A DNA stretch of 64,000 nt from Actinomadura sp. NBRC 104425 (lineage in GTDB: Bacteria; Actinomycetota; Actinomycetes; Streptosporangiales; Streptosporangiaceae). The stretch lies in contig NZ_BSTN01000002.1 in NCBI RefSeq assembly GCF_030269545.1, positions 1 through 64,000 on the forward strand. Direction: 5' to 3'. The notes beneath the pieces are model-generated. The model was not told the DNA's origin. It worked only from the letters and a program-made list of their open reading frames with translations, and searched no databases. This document shows positions 44,441 to 52,930 of the stretch, one piece after another. How positions within the stretch are numbered: position 1 is the stretch's first letter; each line of letters starts with the position of its first letter. The position numbers and the translations under genes are program-made.

Positions 44441-45904
44441 ATGCGGAAATCGATATCCCGGAAGGCAGCGGCCCGCAGGGCCGCGGCGGTCGCGGCGGCC
44501 CTGTCGGCGGCGACCGGCTGCACGGTGGCGGGCAACGCCGCGTCCGACGGCGGCGACGGCGCCGTGCGGGTCGTCGTCGGCTACCAGTCGAAGACGATCA
44601 ACACCGTCACGGCGGGCACCCTGCTGCGCTCGCTGGGCGCGTTCGAGCGGCGGCTGAACGAGCTGGGCAAGGCCGAGGGCCGCCGCTACACGGTGGTGTG
44701 GCAGGACTACGACACCGGCGCGCCGATCACCGCGCAGATGCTCGCCGGCAAGATCGACATCGGGTCGATGGGCGACTACCCGCTGCTCATCAACGGGTCG
44801 CGGGCGCAGGCCCAGGGGGACGACGCCCGCACCGAGATGGTGTCGGTCACCGGCTACAACATGCGCGGCTCGCTGAACGGCGTGGTGGTCGCCGCGAACT
44901 CGTCCGCCCGCACGCTGGCCGACCTGCGCGGCGGCAAGGTGTCGGCGAGCGTGGGGTCGGCCGGGCACGGCACGTTCGTCCAGGCGGCGAAGAGGTACGG
45001 CCTGGACCCGGCCAAGGACGTCACCGTCGAGAACCAGCAGCCCTCCGTAGGGGCGTCGGCGCTGCAGGCGGGGAGCGTCGCGGGGCTGGCGCAGTTCGTG
45101 GCATGGCCCGGCCTGCTGGTCAACCGGGGGCAGGCCCGGCTGCTGTACGACGGCGGCGACCTGAACGTGCCCACCTTCCACGGCGTCGTGGTGCGCAAGG
45201 CGTTCGCCGGGGAGCGGCCCAAGGTGCTGCAGGCGTTCCTGCAGGCCCAGATCGATGCCACCCGGTACCTGCACGCCAACCCCGTCAAGGCGGCCGAGAC
45301 GGTCGCGTCCGCCACCGGGCTGCCCGTGGAGACCGTCTACCTCTACAACGGCGCCGGGGGCGTGGCCATCTTCGACCCCACGATCAAGCCGAAACTGCGG
45401 GACGCGCTGGCGCACGACGTGCCGTTCCTGAAGTCGATCGGGGTGCTCCAGCAGCCCCTGGACCTCAAGCCGTTCATCAACGACGGCTATCTGCGGCAGG
45501 TGTACGGCGCCCAGTACGACCGCGACGTCGCCTCGACCGCCAACCCCGCCGCCATCAAGGGCACCGACCGCGTCTGCGACCGGCAGGTCGAGGACCCGGC
45601 GAAGGCGGGCGAGGTGTGGGTCGCCGGGGAGGCGCAACCGCGCCCCGTCGCCGACCCCGTGTGCCTGCTGCGCAACGTGCGGGCCGTGCAGGACGAGGGC
45701 AAGCGCGTCCGCGCCGTCTACATCCCCGACGCGGCGACCGCCACCCGCTGGTTCGCCGACAAGGACGTGTGGGTCGAAGACCCCTCCGCCGACAAGGGGG
45801 AGAGGTTCAAGCCCTTCGCCACCCAGGAGGGCGCCCAGAAGTACGTCTCCTCCCACAGCGGCGCCAAGGTCGTCTCCTACGACGAGGCGGTGAAACGGGC
45901 ATGA
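44441..45904 (+). CDS. SsuA/NMT1-like ABC substrate-binding lipoprotein with NosL-like C-terminal domain
   Basis: A 487-residue exported protein. The leader ends in the lipobox AATGC. Residues about 40-365 are an aliphatic-sulfonate/nitrate-type binding domain: VVVGYQSKTINTVTAG, GAPITAQMLAGKIDIGSMGD and LADLRGGKVSASVGSAGHGT. About 120 extra residues follow, containing two cysteines (RVCDRQV, DPVCLLRN) and a block FATQEGAQKYVSSHSGAKVV that closely resembles the end of NosL copper chaperones. Binding-domain-only relatives stop near 340-370 residues. GAGGA is 5 bases before ATG 44441, and the permease overlaps by 4 bases. Ligand unknown. Confidence 0.85.
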   Translation: MRKSISRKAAARRAAAVAAALSAATGCTVAGNAASDGGDGAVRVVVGYQSKTINTVTAGTLLRSLGAFERRLNELGKAEGRRYTVVWQDYDTGAPITAQMLAGKIDIGSMGDYPLLINGSRAQAQGDDARTEMVSVTGYNMRGSLNGVVVAANSSARTLADLRGGKVSASVGSAGHGTFVQAAKRYGLDPAKDVTVENQQPSVGASALQAGSVAGLAQFVAWPGLLVNRGQARLLYDGGDLNVPTFHGVVVRKAFAGERPKVLQAFLQAQIDATRYLHANPVKAAETVASATGLPVETVYLYNGAGGVAIFDPTIKPKLRDALAHDVPFLKSIGVLQQPLDLKPFINDGYLRQVYGAQYDRDVASTANPAAIKGTDRVCDRQVEDPAKAGEVWVAGEAQPRPVADPVCLLRNVRAVQDEGKRVRAVYIPDAATATRWFADKDVWVEDPSADKGERFKPFATQEGAQKYVSSHSGAKVVSYDEAVKRA

Positions 45905-46683
45905 ACACCGCTCTGCGCTGGCCGGTGCGGATCGCGTCCCTGGCCGCCGCCGTGGCCGCATGGCACCTGCTCACCGCGGCCGACGTGCGCCTGTGGGTGA
46001 GGTTCGACCGGCTGCCCGGCCCCGCCGAGGTGGCGCGCGAGTTCGCCCGGCAGGTCCAGCACGGCCAGTTCTACGCCGACCTCGCCCAGAGCCTCGTGCG
46101 CATCCTCACCGGGTTCGGCCTGGCCGCCGTGGCGGGCGTGGCGCTCGGCATGGCCGTGGCGCGGTCGCGGTGGGCGGGGGACCTGCTGCGGCCCCTGCTG
46201 GAGGTGGCCCGCCCCATACCGGCGATCGCGCTGGTGCCGGTGGCGATCCTGCTGTTCCCCGCCAACGAGCAGGGGATCGTGTTCATCACGTTCGTGGCGG
46301 CGTTCTTCCCCGTCCTGGTGAGCACCCGGCACGCCGTGCAGGCGCTGCCGACCGTCTGGGAGGACGCGGTGCGCACCCTGGGCGCCGGCCGGATCCGGGT
46401 GCTGGCCCAGGTGGTGCTCCCCGGGGTGCTGCCGGGGGTGTTCGGCGGCCTGTCGGTCGGCATGGGCGTGGCGTGGATCTGCGTGATCTCCGCCGAGATG
46501 ATCTCCGGTGACTTCGGCGTCGGCTACCGCACCTGGCAGGCGTACACGATCGTCGACTACCCCGGCGTGCTCGTCGGCATGACCACCATCGGCGTGCTCG
46601 GCTGGGGCACCTCCGCGGCGGTCGAGCTGGCCGGCCGCCGCGTCACCCGCTGGCTGCCGCGCGCTGAGGGAGGCCCCCGATGA
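45901..46683 (+). CDS. ABC transporter permease, SsuC/TauC type
   Basis: A 260-residue inner-membrane permease with about six helices and the cytoplasmic coupling segment EDAVRTLGAGRIRVLAQVVL (the EAA loop). SLVRILTGFGLAAVAGVALG and MGVAWICVISAEMI are typical of the sulfonate/nitrate/taurine family. ATGA overlaps join it to the binding-protein gene before and the ATPase gene after. Its partner specificity comes from the NosL-fused binding protein. Confidence 0.93.
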   Translation: MNTALRWPVRIASLAAAVAAWHLLTAADVRLWVRFDRLPGPAEVAREFARQVQHGQFYADLAQSLVRILTGFGLAAVAGVALGMAVARSRWAGDLLRPLLEVARPIPAIALVPVAILLFPANEQGIVFITFVAAFFPVLVSTRHAVQALPTVWEDAVRTLGAGRIRVLAQVVLPGVLPGVFGGLSVGMGVAWICVISAEMISGDFGVGYRTWQAYTIVDYPGVLVGMTTIGVLGWGTSAAVELAGRRVTRWLPRAEGGPR

Positions 46684-47549
46684 CGCACCCGACACCGCCG
46701 GCCGCGTCGCCGCCGGACGCCCGGTCGGACGCCCGGTCGGACACCCGGTCCAACGCCCGGTCCAACGCATCGCCGGACAGGCCGCAGGGGAAGGGCCTGG
46801 CGCTGCGCGCCGAAGGGGTCGACCTCGGCCACGGACGCGGCGCCCCGATCGTCACCGGCCTGGACCTGGACATCCGCCCCGGAGAGATCCTCGCGGTCGT
46901 CGGGCCGTCCGGATGCGGCAAATCGACCCTGCTGCGGGCGTTCGCCGGGCTGCTGGCACCCGTGGCGGGGCGGATCACCGCCGACGGCGCGCCCGTCGCC
47001 GGGCCGTCCCCCGACCGCGCGCTGATGTTCCAGGACGACGCGTTGCTGCCGTGGCGGTCCGCGCGCCGCAACGTGGAGCTGCCGCTGGCCATGCGGGGGG
47101 TGCCGCGCCGCGAACGCCGCGCGCAGGCGCTGGACTGGCTGGCGCGCGTGGGCCTGGCCGACGCGGGCGACCGGCTGCCGCGGCAGCTGTCGGGCGGCAT
47201 GCGGCAGCGCGTCCAGCTCGCCCGCACCCTGGCCGCCGGGCCCCGCGCGATCCTCATGGACGAGCCGTTCGGCGCCCTGGACGCCCAGACCCGCGCCGCC
47301 ATGCAGCGCCTGCTGGTGGAGGTGCTGGCCACCGCCCCCGCCACCGTCGTGTTCGTCACCCACGACGTGGACGAGGCGCTGCTGCTGGGCGACCGCGTCG
47401 CCGTCCTCGGCCCGGACGGCGTCGGCACCGAGATCGCCGTGCCCGCGCCCCGCGACCCCGACACCCCCGCGCCCGGCGACCTGCGCGACCGCATCCTGGC
47501 CGCGCTGGGCGCCCGCGGCGCGACCGCACCGACCAAGGAGACCGTCTGA
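46680..47549 (+). CDS. ABC transporter ATPase, SsuB/TauB type
   Basis: A 289-residue ATPase. Walker A GPSGCGKSTLL is near residue 78, signature LSGGMRQRVQLARTLA near 180, Walker B ILMDEPFGALD near 200 and the switch His in VFVTHDVDEAL. It starts with about 35 low-complexity residues, including DARS/NARS tetrapeptides encoded by a 12-base tandem repeat, which are absent from typical SsuB proteins. The stop overlaps the flavoprotein ATG by one base (TGATG), so all genes from the binding protein onward are translationally coupled. Confidence 0.93.
   Translation: MTHPTPPAASPPDARSDARSDTRSNARSNASPDRPQGKGLALRAEGVDLGHGRGAPIVTGLDLDIRPGEILAVVGPSGCGKSTLLRAFAGLLAPVAGRITADGAPVAGPSPDRALMFQDDALLPWRSARRNVELPLAMRGVPRRERRAQALDWLARVGLADAGDRLPRQLSGGMRQRVQLARTLAAGPRAILMDEPFGALDAQTRAAMQRLLVEVLATAPATVVFVTHDVDEALLLGDRVAVLGPDGVGTEIAVPAPRDPDTPAPGDLRDRILAALGARGATAPTKETV
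46715..46762 (+). repeat. 12-base tandem repeat, four copies, in the ATPase gene
   Basis: Units GGACGCCCGGTC, GGACGCCCGGTC, GGACACCCGGTC and CAACGCCCGGTC encode DARS, DARS, DTRS and NARS. The number of units could vary between strains without a frameshift. Confidence 0.85.
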
Positions 47550-50236
47550 TGGAGACTCCGCCCGTGACCCGGCGGCGGGAACTGCGCTGCGACGTGCTGG
47601 TCGTCGGCGGCGGCACGGCCGGGACCATGGCGGCGATCACCGCCGCCGAGCGCGGCGCGTCCGTGCTGCTGCTGGAGAAGGCGCACGTGCGGCACTCGGG
47701 GGCGCTGGCCATGGGCATGGACGGGGTGAACAACGCCGTCATCCCCGGCAAGGCCGTCCCCGAGGAGTACGTCGCCGAGATCACCCGCGCCAACGACGGG
47801 ATCGTCGACCAGCGCACCATCCGGCAGACCGCCACCCGCGGCTACGCGATGGTGCGGCGGCTGGAGCGCTACGGCGTGAAGTTCGAAAAGGACGAGCACG
47901 GCGAGTACGCGGTGCGGCGGGTGCACCGGTCCGGGTCGTACGTGCTGCCGATGCCCGAGGGCAAGGACGTCAAGAAGGTCCTGTACCGGGTGCTGCGGCG
48001 CCGGGAGATGCGCGAACGCGTGCGGATCGAGAACCGCGTCATGCCCGTGCGCGTGCTGACCCGGGACGGGCGGGCCGTGGGCGCCGCCGGGTTCGACACC
48101 CGCAGCGGGGAGTTCGTCACCGTCGCGGCGGGCGCGGTCATCCTGGCCACCGGCGCGTGCGGACGGCTCGGCCTGCCCGCCAGCGGCTACCTGTACGGCA
48201 CCTACGAGAACCCCACCAACGCCGGCGACGGCTACGCGATGGCCTACCACGCGGGCGCCGAGCTGAGCGGCATCGAGTGCTTTCAGATCAACCCGCTGAT
48301 CAAGGACTACAACGGCCCCGCCTGCGCCTACGTGGCCAACCCGTTCGGCGGCTACCAGGTCAACGCGCACGGCGAGCGGTTCGTCGACTGCGACTACTGG
48401 TCCGGGCAGATGATGGCCGAGGTCAAACGCGAGATCGACTCGGCGCGCGGCCCGATCTACCTCAAGCTCACCCACCTGCCCGACGAGACGCTCACCGCGC
48501 TGGAGGGCATCCTGCACACCACCGAGCGGCCCACCCGCGGCACGTTCCACGCCGGGCGCGGCCACGACTACCGCACCCACGACGTGGAGATGCACATCTC
48601 CGAGATCGGCCTGTGCGGCGGGCACTCGGCGTCGGGCGTGTGGGTGGACGAGCACGCCCGCACCACCGTCCCCGGCCTGTACGCGGCGGGCGACCTGGCC
48701 TGCGTGCCGCACAACTACATGATCGGCGCGTTCGTGTTCGGCGACCTGGCCGGGGAGGACGCCGCCACGCAAGCCGTCCCGCCGCCGGACGAACTGCCCG
48801 AGGACCAGGTCCGCGCCGCGCACGAGCTGATCTACCGGCCGCTGCGCAACCCCGACGGCCCGCCGCAGCCGCAGGTGGAGTACAAGCTGCGCCGGTTCGT
48901 CAACGACTACGTCGCGCCGCCCAAGACGGCCGCCAAGCTGGAGATCGCCGTCGAGACGTTCGAGCGCATGGAGGGCGAGATCGCGGCGATGGGCGCGCGC
49001 ACCCCGCACGAGCTGATGCGCGCCGCCGAGGTGACCTTCATCCGCGACTGCGCCGAGATGGCCGCGCGGGCGTCCCTGGTGCGCGCCGAAAGCCGGTGGG
49101 GCCTCTACCACGACCGCGCCGACCTGCCCGAACGCGACGACTCGTCCTGGTTCTGCCACCTGAACCTGCGGCGCCGCGAGGACGGCGAGATGGAGTTCAT
49201 CAAGCGGCCGGTGGCCCCGTACGTGGTGCCGGTCGAGGGGCTCCCGGTGCCGGAGCCGGGCGAGCCGGAGGTGCTCGGGCCGGTGCGCGTCGCCGGGCGG
49301 GCCGCGCCGTCGCGCACCGCCTCCGGCGGGCGGCCGGCCGCGTCCGTGGGGCGCTCCCCGCGCATCCTGGAGCTGCTGGAACTCGCCGAGACCGGCCCGT
49401 CCCTGGACGAGATCACCCCCTACCTGGACGACCCCGACCCCAAGGTGCGGCGCGCCGCCGTGGCGACGCTCACCGAGGTCGTCCCCGAGGGCGTGGCGGG
49501 CGCGCTGGCGGGCGCCCTCGGCGACCGGCACGGCTCGGTGCGGCACGCCGCCGCGACCGCGCTGCGCGAGCTCGTCGAGGTGCTCCCGGCGACCCCCGAG
49601 CTGCGCGAGGCCCTGCTGCCCGCGCTGGACGGCCGGGACGCCACCGTCCGGGCGGCGGTGCTGGACGTGCTGCGCGCGCTGCGCCTCGGCGACACCGCGC
49701 TGTTCGCCGCCGCGCTGCGCGACGGCGACCACCGCGTCCGGCTGCAGGCCGTGCGCGGCCTGGTCGCCCGCGACGCGGCCGCCGAGACCGCCCGCGCCGC
49801 CGCCGACCCGTCCCGCGAGGTGCGCGTGGCCGCGGCGCACGGCCTGGGCGCGATCGGCGACGCGGCCGCCGCCGCGGCGCCCCTGGGAGAGCTGGTGCGC
49901 GACGCCGACCCGCTGGTGCGCGCCGCCGCGTTCGAGGCGCTGGCCGGGGTGGGCTGCCCGGCCCCGCTGGACGGCAAGGCGGTCGAGGCGCTGCACGACC
50001 CGGCCTGGCAGGTGCGCACGGGCGCCGCCCGGGGCCTGGCGGGCGCGTCCCGCGAGGTGGCGGCCGACCCGCTGATCAAGGCGCTGGACGACCCGCACCT
50101 GGACGTTCGCAAGGCCGCCGTGATCACCCTCGGCCGGTGGGCCGCCGACCCGGCGGTGGCCGACGCGCTGCGCGGCGCCCTCGACGACAGCGACGCCGAC
50201 GTGCGCGGGTACGCCCGCCGCGCGCTGGCCGCCTGA
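47549..50236 (+). CDS. AprA/fumarate-reductase-like flavoprotein fused to HEAT repeats
   Basis: An 895-residue fusion. The N-terminal part (about 1-560) is an FAD-dependent reductase/dehydrogenase of the succinate dehydrogenase, fumarate reductase and AprA superfamily: DVLVVGGGTAGTMAAITAAE, EKAHVRHSGALAMGMDGVNN (AprA-like), NAGDGYAMAYHAGAELSGIE and VPGLYAAGDLACVPHNYM. After a Pro-rich linker, about 620-895 holds about nine HEAT-type repeats with the frame D-x-D-x-x-VR-x-AA (for example DPDPKVRRAAVATL, DPHLDVRKAAVITL). It presumably takes electrons from, or gives them to, the ferredoxin at 44205. The substrate is unknown; sulfur-compound reduction or oxidation is a guess from the AprA/AprB-like pair and sulfonate-type transporter. 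Confidence 0.85.
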   Translation: METPPVTRRRELRCDVLVVGGGTAGTMAAITAAERGASVLLLEKAHVRHSGALAMGMDGVNNAVIPGKAVPEEYVAEITRANDGIVDQRTIRQTATRGYAMVRRLERYGVKFEKDEHGEYAVRRVHRSGSYVLPMPEGKDVKKVLYRVLRRREMRERVRIENRVMPVRVLTRDGRAVGAAGFDTRSGEFVTVAAGAVILATGACGRLGLPASGYLYGTYENPTNAGDGYAMAYHAGAELSGIECFQINPLIKDYNGPACAYVANPFGGYQVNAHGERFVDCDYWSGQMMAEVKREIDSARGPIYLKLTHLPDETLTALEGILHTTERPTRGTFHAGRGHDYRTHDVEMHISEIGLCGGHSASGVWVDEHARTTVPGLYAAGDLACVPHNYMIGAFVFGDLAGEDAATQAVPPPDELPEDQVRAAHELIYRPLRNPDGPPQPQVEYKLRRFVNDYVAPPKTAAKLEIAVETFERMEGEIAAMGARTPHELMRAAEVTFIRDCAEMAARASLVRAESRWGLYHDRADLPERDDSSWFCHLNLRRREDGEMEFIKRPVAPYVVPVEGLPVPEPGEPEVLGPVRVAGRAAPSRTASGGRPAASVGRSPRILELLELAETGPSLDEITPYLDDPDPKVRRAAVATLTEVVPEGVAGALAGALGDRHGSVRHAAATALRELVEVLPATPELREALLPALDGRDATVRAAVLDVLRALRLGDTALFAAALRDGDHRVRLQAVRGLVARDAAAETARAAADPSREVRVAAAHGLGAIGDAAAAAAPLGELVRDADPLVRAAAFEALAGVGCPAPLDGKAVEALHDPAWQVRTGAARGLAGASREVAADPLIKALDDPHLDVRKAAVITLGRWAADPAVADALRGALDDSDADVRGYARRALAA

Positions 50237-50242
50237 CGCTCT

Positions 50243-50998
50243 TCAGCGGGCGGCCATGGCGACCAGGGCCGCGGTGGCCGCCAGCTCGACGAGGGCGCCG
50301 AGCACGTCGCCGGTGATCCCGCCGAGGCGGCGCACCGCGTGCCGCAGCATGAGCAGCGCCGCGGCCAGGGCGGCCAGCACGGCCGCAACGGCGTGCACGC
50401 CGCCCGCCGCGCCGTCCAGCCCGGCGCCCAGGGCCCCGGCCGCCGCGACCGCCACGGCGGTCGCGGCGGCCGCCGCGCGCGTGCCGACCGTACCGGCGAC
50501 CAGGGCGCCCAGCCCGCCGGGACGCGCGCACGGCACCCCCGCCCGGCACGCCCAGGGCAGGGCGAGCCGCCCGGCGACCGCGGCGACCAGCACGGCCGCG
50601 GCCGGGTGCGGTGCCGTCGCCACCGCCGCGACCTGCACCAGCAGCGTCAGCACCAGGGTCGCCACGCCGAACGGGCCGATGTCGGACCGCTTCATGACCT
50701 CCAGGGCGGCGTCTGCGGGGCGGCGGCTGCCCAGCCCGTCGGCCAGGTCGGCCAGCCCGTCCAGGTGCAGCGCCCGGGTCAGCACGGCCGTCGCGGCCAC
50801 GGCCAGCGCCGCCCGCAGCGGCGCGGCCAGCCCCGCCTGCTCGCCCGCGACCAGCACCGCCGCCGCGCCGCCGCCGACGATCAGCCCGGTCAGCGGGGCG
50901 GCCAGCATGGCGCGTCCGGCGGTGCGCCGGTCCACCGGCGCGGCGGGCAGCGGGACGACGGTCAGCAGCGTGACCGCCAGCCGCAGCGCCGCGCTCAC
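50243..50998 (-). CDS. cobS: Adenosylcobinamide-GDP ribazoletransferase
   Basis: Joins adenosylcobinamide-GDP to alpha-ribazole in the last part of B12 assembly. A 251-residue membrane protein rich in Ala, with FPLP-like start LLTVVPLPAAPVDRR, the metal-binding ALHLDGLADLADGLGSRRP and MKRSDIGPFGVATLVL. GTG 50998 overlaps the cobU stop by 4 bases, so the pair is coupled. It ends 6 bases from the convergent flavoprotein gene. Confidence 0.93.
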   Translation of the reverse strand: MSAALRLAVTLLTVVPLPAAPVDRRTAGRAMLAAPLTGLIVGGGAAAVLVAGEQAGLAAPLRAALAVAATAVLTRALHLDGLADLADGLGSRRPADAALEVMKRSDIGPFGVATLVLTLLVQVAAVATAPHPAAAVLVAAVAGRLALPWACRAGVPCARPGGLGALVAGTVGTRAAAAATAVAVAAAGALGAGLDGAAGGVHAVAAVLAALAAALLMLRHAVRRLGGITGDVLGALVELAATAALVAMAAR

Positions 50999-51939
50999 CG
51001 AAGCTCCAGCACGCGCCCCGCCACGACCAGCGCGGCCTCCTCCGACTCGGCGGCGAGCCGCTGGTTGAGACGGCCCAGCAGGTCGCGGAACGCGCGCCCG
51101 GAGGCCGTGGCGGGCACCGGCGACAGGCCGACCTCGTCGGACACGGCGACCACATGGGCGGACGCGCCGCGCCACGCCTCGACCAGCTCGTCCAGGCGGG
51201 GCTGCACGGCGCCGGGGCAGTCCCAGGCGCCGGCGTCGTCGATGACCGCGGCCAGCCAGGTTCCGATGCCGTCCACCAGCACCGCGCCCTCGGCGGAGCC
51301 GAGCACCCGGGCAAGGTCGGTGGTCTCCTCGGTCCGCCACCAGGAGGGGCGGCGCCTGCGGTGCGCCTCGATGCGGGCGTTCCATTCGGGGTCGTCGTCG
51401 GCGGTCCTGCCCGTGGCGACGTACGTCACGCGGGGGTGGGCGGCCAGGCGCAGCTCCGCCTCGGCCGACTTGCCCGACCTGGCCCCGCCCAGCAGCAGCA
51501 GGCGGTACGGGCCGTCCTTTGGGCGCAGCCAGTACCCCAGGCGGCGCTCCAACTCCTGCGGGGACGGCACCCGGTGGTCGACGTGGACGGCGCGCACATC
51601 CGTCGCCGGGGTGACGGCCCCGGCGTGACGCAGCCGCCCCAGATGCTCCGGGAACCCCACCAGGTCCAAAAGCGCGGCGTCGTAGACCGCCCCGTCGGCA
51701 GGCTCGGGACGCGCACCGGGCCCGGACGCCACCAGGACGCGGCCACCGCGCGGCCCCGTCACGTCCCACCCTCCGGGGACCTCCCGCCGCGCGCACTGCT
51801 CCAGCGGCACGCCGTCCACCACCACATGGGTCGGCGCGTAGTGCACCCCGCCGGCACGCAGGCGGTTGCAGGACGCGCACCGGCATCCGGGCACCGGCCA
51901 GCCGTCCGGCCCCGCGACGCCTCGCAGTTCGATCTCCAT
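50995..51939 (-). CDS. cobU: CobU kinase/guanylyltransferase with a remnant metallo-beta-lactamase-like N-terminal domain
   Basis: Phosphorylates adenosylcobinamide and transfers GMP to it. The catalytic half (about 145-314) has the P-loop LLLGGARSGKSAEAELR, VTYVATGRTADDDPEW and EVGLSPVPATASGRAFRD. The first 140 residues begin GVAGPDGWPVPGCRCASCNR, the opening of the MBL-fold domain fused to CobU in many actinobacteria. They lack any HxHxDH metal motif and are shorter than usual, so that part is probably inactive. ATG 51939 is 8 bases from a TAGTCT box. Confidence 0.9.
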   Translation of the reverse strand: MEIELRGVAGPDGWPVPGCRCASCNRLRAGGVHYAPTHVVVDGVPLEQCARREVPGGWDVTGPRGGRVLVASGPGARPEPADGAVYDAALLDLVGFPEHLGRLRHAGAVTPATDVRAVHVDHRVPSPQELERRLGYWLRPKDGPYRLLLLGGARSGKSAEAELRLAAHPRVTYVATGRTADDDPEWNARIEAHRRRRPSWWRTEETTDLARVLGSAEGAVLVDGIGTWLAAVIDDAGAWDCPGAVQPRLDELVEAWRGASAHVVAVSDEVGLSPVPATASGRAFRDLLGRLNQRLAAESEEAALVVAGRVLELR

Positions 51940-51947
51940 CGTGGAGG

Positions 51948-51953
51948 AGACTA
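51948..51953 (-). promoter_or_regulatory. Possible -10 box for cobU-cobS
   Basis: TAGTCT on the minus strand, 8 bases before ATG 51939. A leaderless start leaves no room for a cobalamin riboswitch. Confidence 0.35.
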
Positions 51954-52040
51954 CGGGCCGGTCGTCGCCCCACCTGCCCCGGCCACGCCCCGCACGGCTA
52001 CGCTCCACGTAAGCAGGACCACAGAACGGCGAGGAGACCC

Positions 52041-52889
52041 GTGGCCAACCCCCCGAACCCCCCATGGCCCCCGGGCGGGCAGCCGCCCGGTGCGTTCCCA
52101 CCGCCGAACCAAGGCCACGGCGGCCCTTACCCGCCGGGCGCGCCCTGGCCGCCCGGCGGCACCCCGCCTCCGCCCGCCCCCCGGCGCGGCGGCGCCGCCC
52201 TGGTGATCGGCCTGGTGGCCGGGGGACTGGCGGCCGTGCTGGTCGCGGCCGTCGCGGCGTTCGTCGTGCTCCGCGGCGGCGACGGGCAGCAGGAGCTGCG
52301 CGTCGGGCAGATCGAGGGCGGCGCCGAGGCCAGGATCGGCGAGGACGGCAGCCTCACCATGGCCCGGCCGGGCGTCGAGCGCCCCCTCGTGGAGATCTAC
52401 GAGGACTTCGCCTGCCCCCCGTGCGGAAGGTTCGACCGGAGCAACGACCCCATGCTCAAGCAACTGGCGGTCGCGGGCCACGCCAAGGTCGTCTTCCGGC
52501 CGATGGTCATCTTCGCGCAGGGCACCGAGCCCATGTACGGCAACTCGCTGCGCGCCGCCTCCGCGCTGCGCTGCGTCAGCGACGGCGCGCGCTGGCTGTC
52601 GTACCAGGACGCGCTCTACAACCACCAGCCGGCCCAGGAGACCAGCAGGGGCTACGAGATCTCCGAGCTGCTGTCGTACGGCGCGTCGGTGGGGCTGACC
52701 GACGAGGCGTTCCGCGACTGCGTGTCCGAGCAGTCGCGGGCCGAGGACGTGCTGGCCGCCAGCCGCACCTACACCACCTCCCACGGCATCCAGGGCACCC
52801 CGTCGGTGCGGGTGGACGGCCGCCTTCTCGCCAACACCGACATCCAGACTCCCGACTCCCTGCGGCGCGCGATCGAGACCGGAGGCTGA
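52041..52889 (+). CDS. DsbA/thioredoxin-like membrane-anchored protein
   Basis: A 282-residue protein: a Pro/Gly-rich cytoplasmic N-terminus of about 50 residues, one transmembrane helix (AALVIGLVAGGLAAVLVAAV) and an extracytoplasmic DsbA-type thioredoxin domain. Its active site is CPPC in YEDFACPPCGRF, and the cis-Pro loop is GIQGTPSVRVDG. It probably makes or shuffles disulfides in exported proteins. GTG 52041 follows GAGGAG; a TACGCT -10 box at 51999-52004 gives a normal leader. The 66-residue gene after it is likely co-transcribed. Confidence 0.9.
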   Translation: MANPPNPPWPPGGQPPGAFPPPNQGHGGPYPPGAPWPPGGTPPPPAPRRGGAALVIGLVAGGLAAVLVAAVAAFVVLRGGDGQQELRVGQIEGGAEARIGEDGSLTMARPGVERPLVEIYEDFACPPCGRFDRSNDPMLKQLAVAGHAKVVFRPMVIFAQGTEPMYGNSLRAASALRCVSDGARWLSYQDALYNHQPAQETSRGYEISELLSYGASVGLTDEAFRDCVSEQSRAEDVLAASRTYTTSHGIQGTPSVRVDGRLLANTDIQTPDSLRRAIETGG

Positions 52890-52930
52890 TCGAACGGTTA
52901 CCCTCCTCAGGCCGGAGGGAGGTCGAGTAC

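Noticed and set aside
46643..50098. Very long open frame on the minus strand, opposite the ABC ATPase and flavoprotein genes
   Set aside because: It is the complement of two recognisable genes with intact motifs, and has no recognisable domain.
50940..52040. Cobalamin riboswitch upstream of cobU-cobS
   Set aside because: The likely start of transcription is at or next to the cobU start codon, and the sequence between cobU and the DsbA-like gene lacks the conserved B12-box features.
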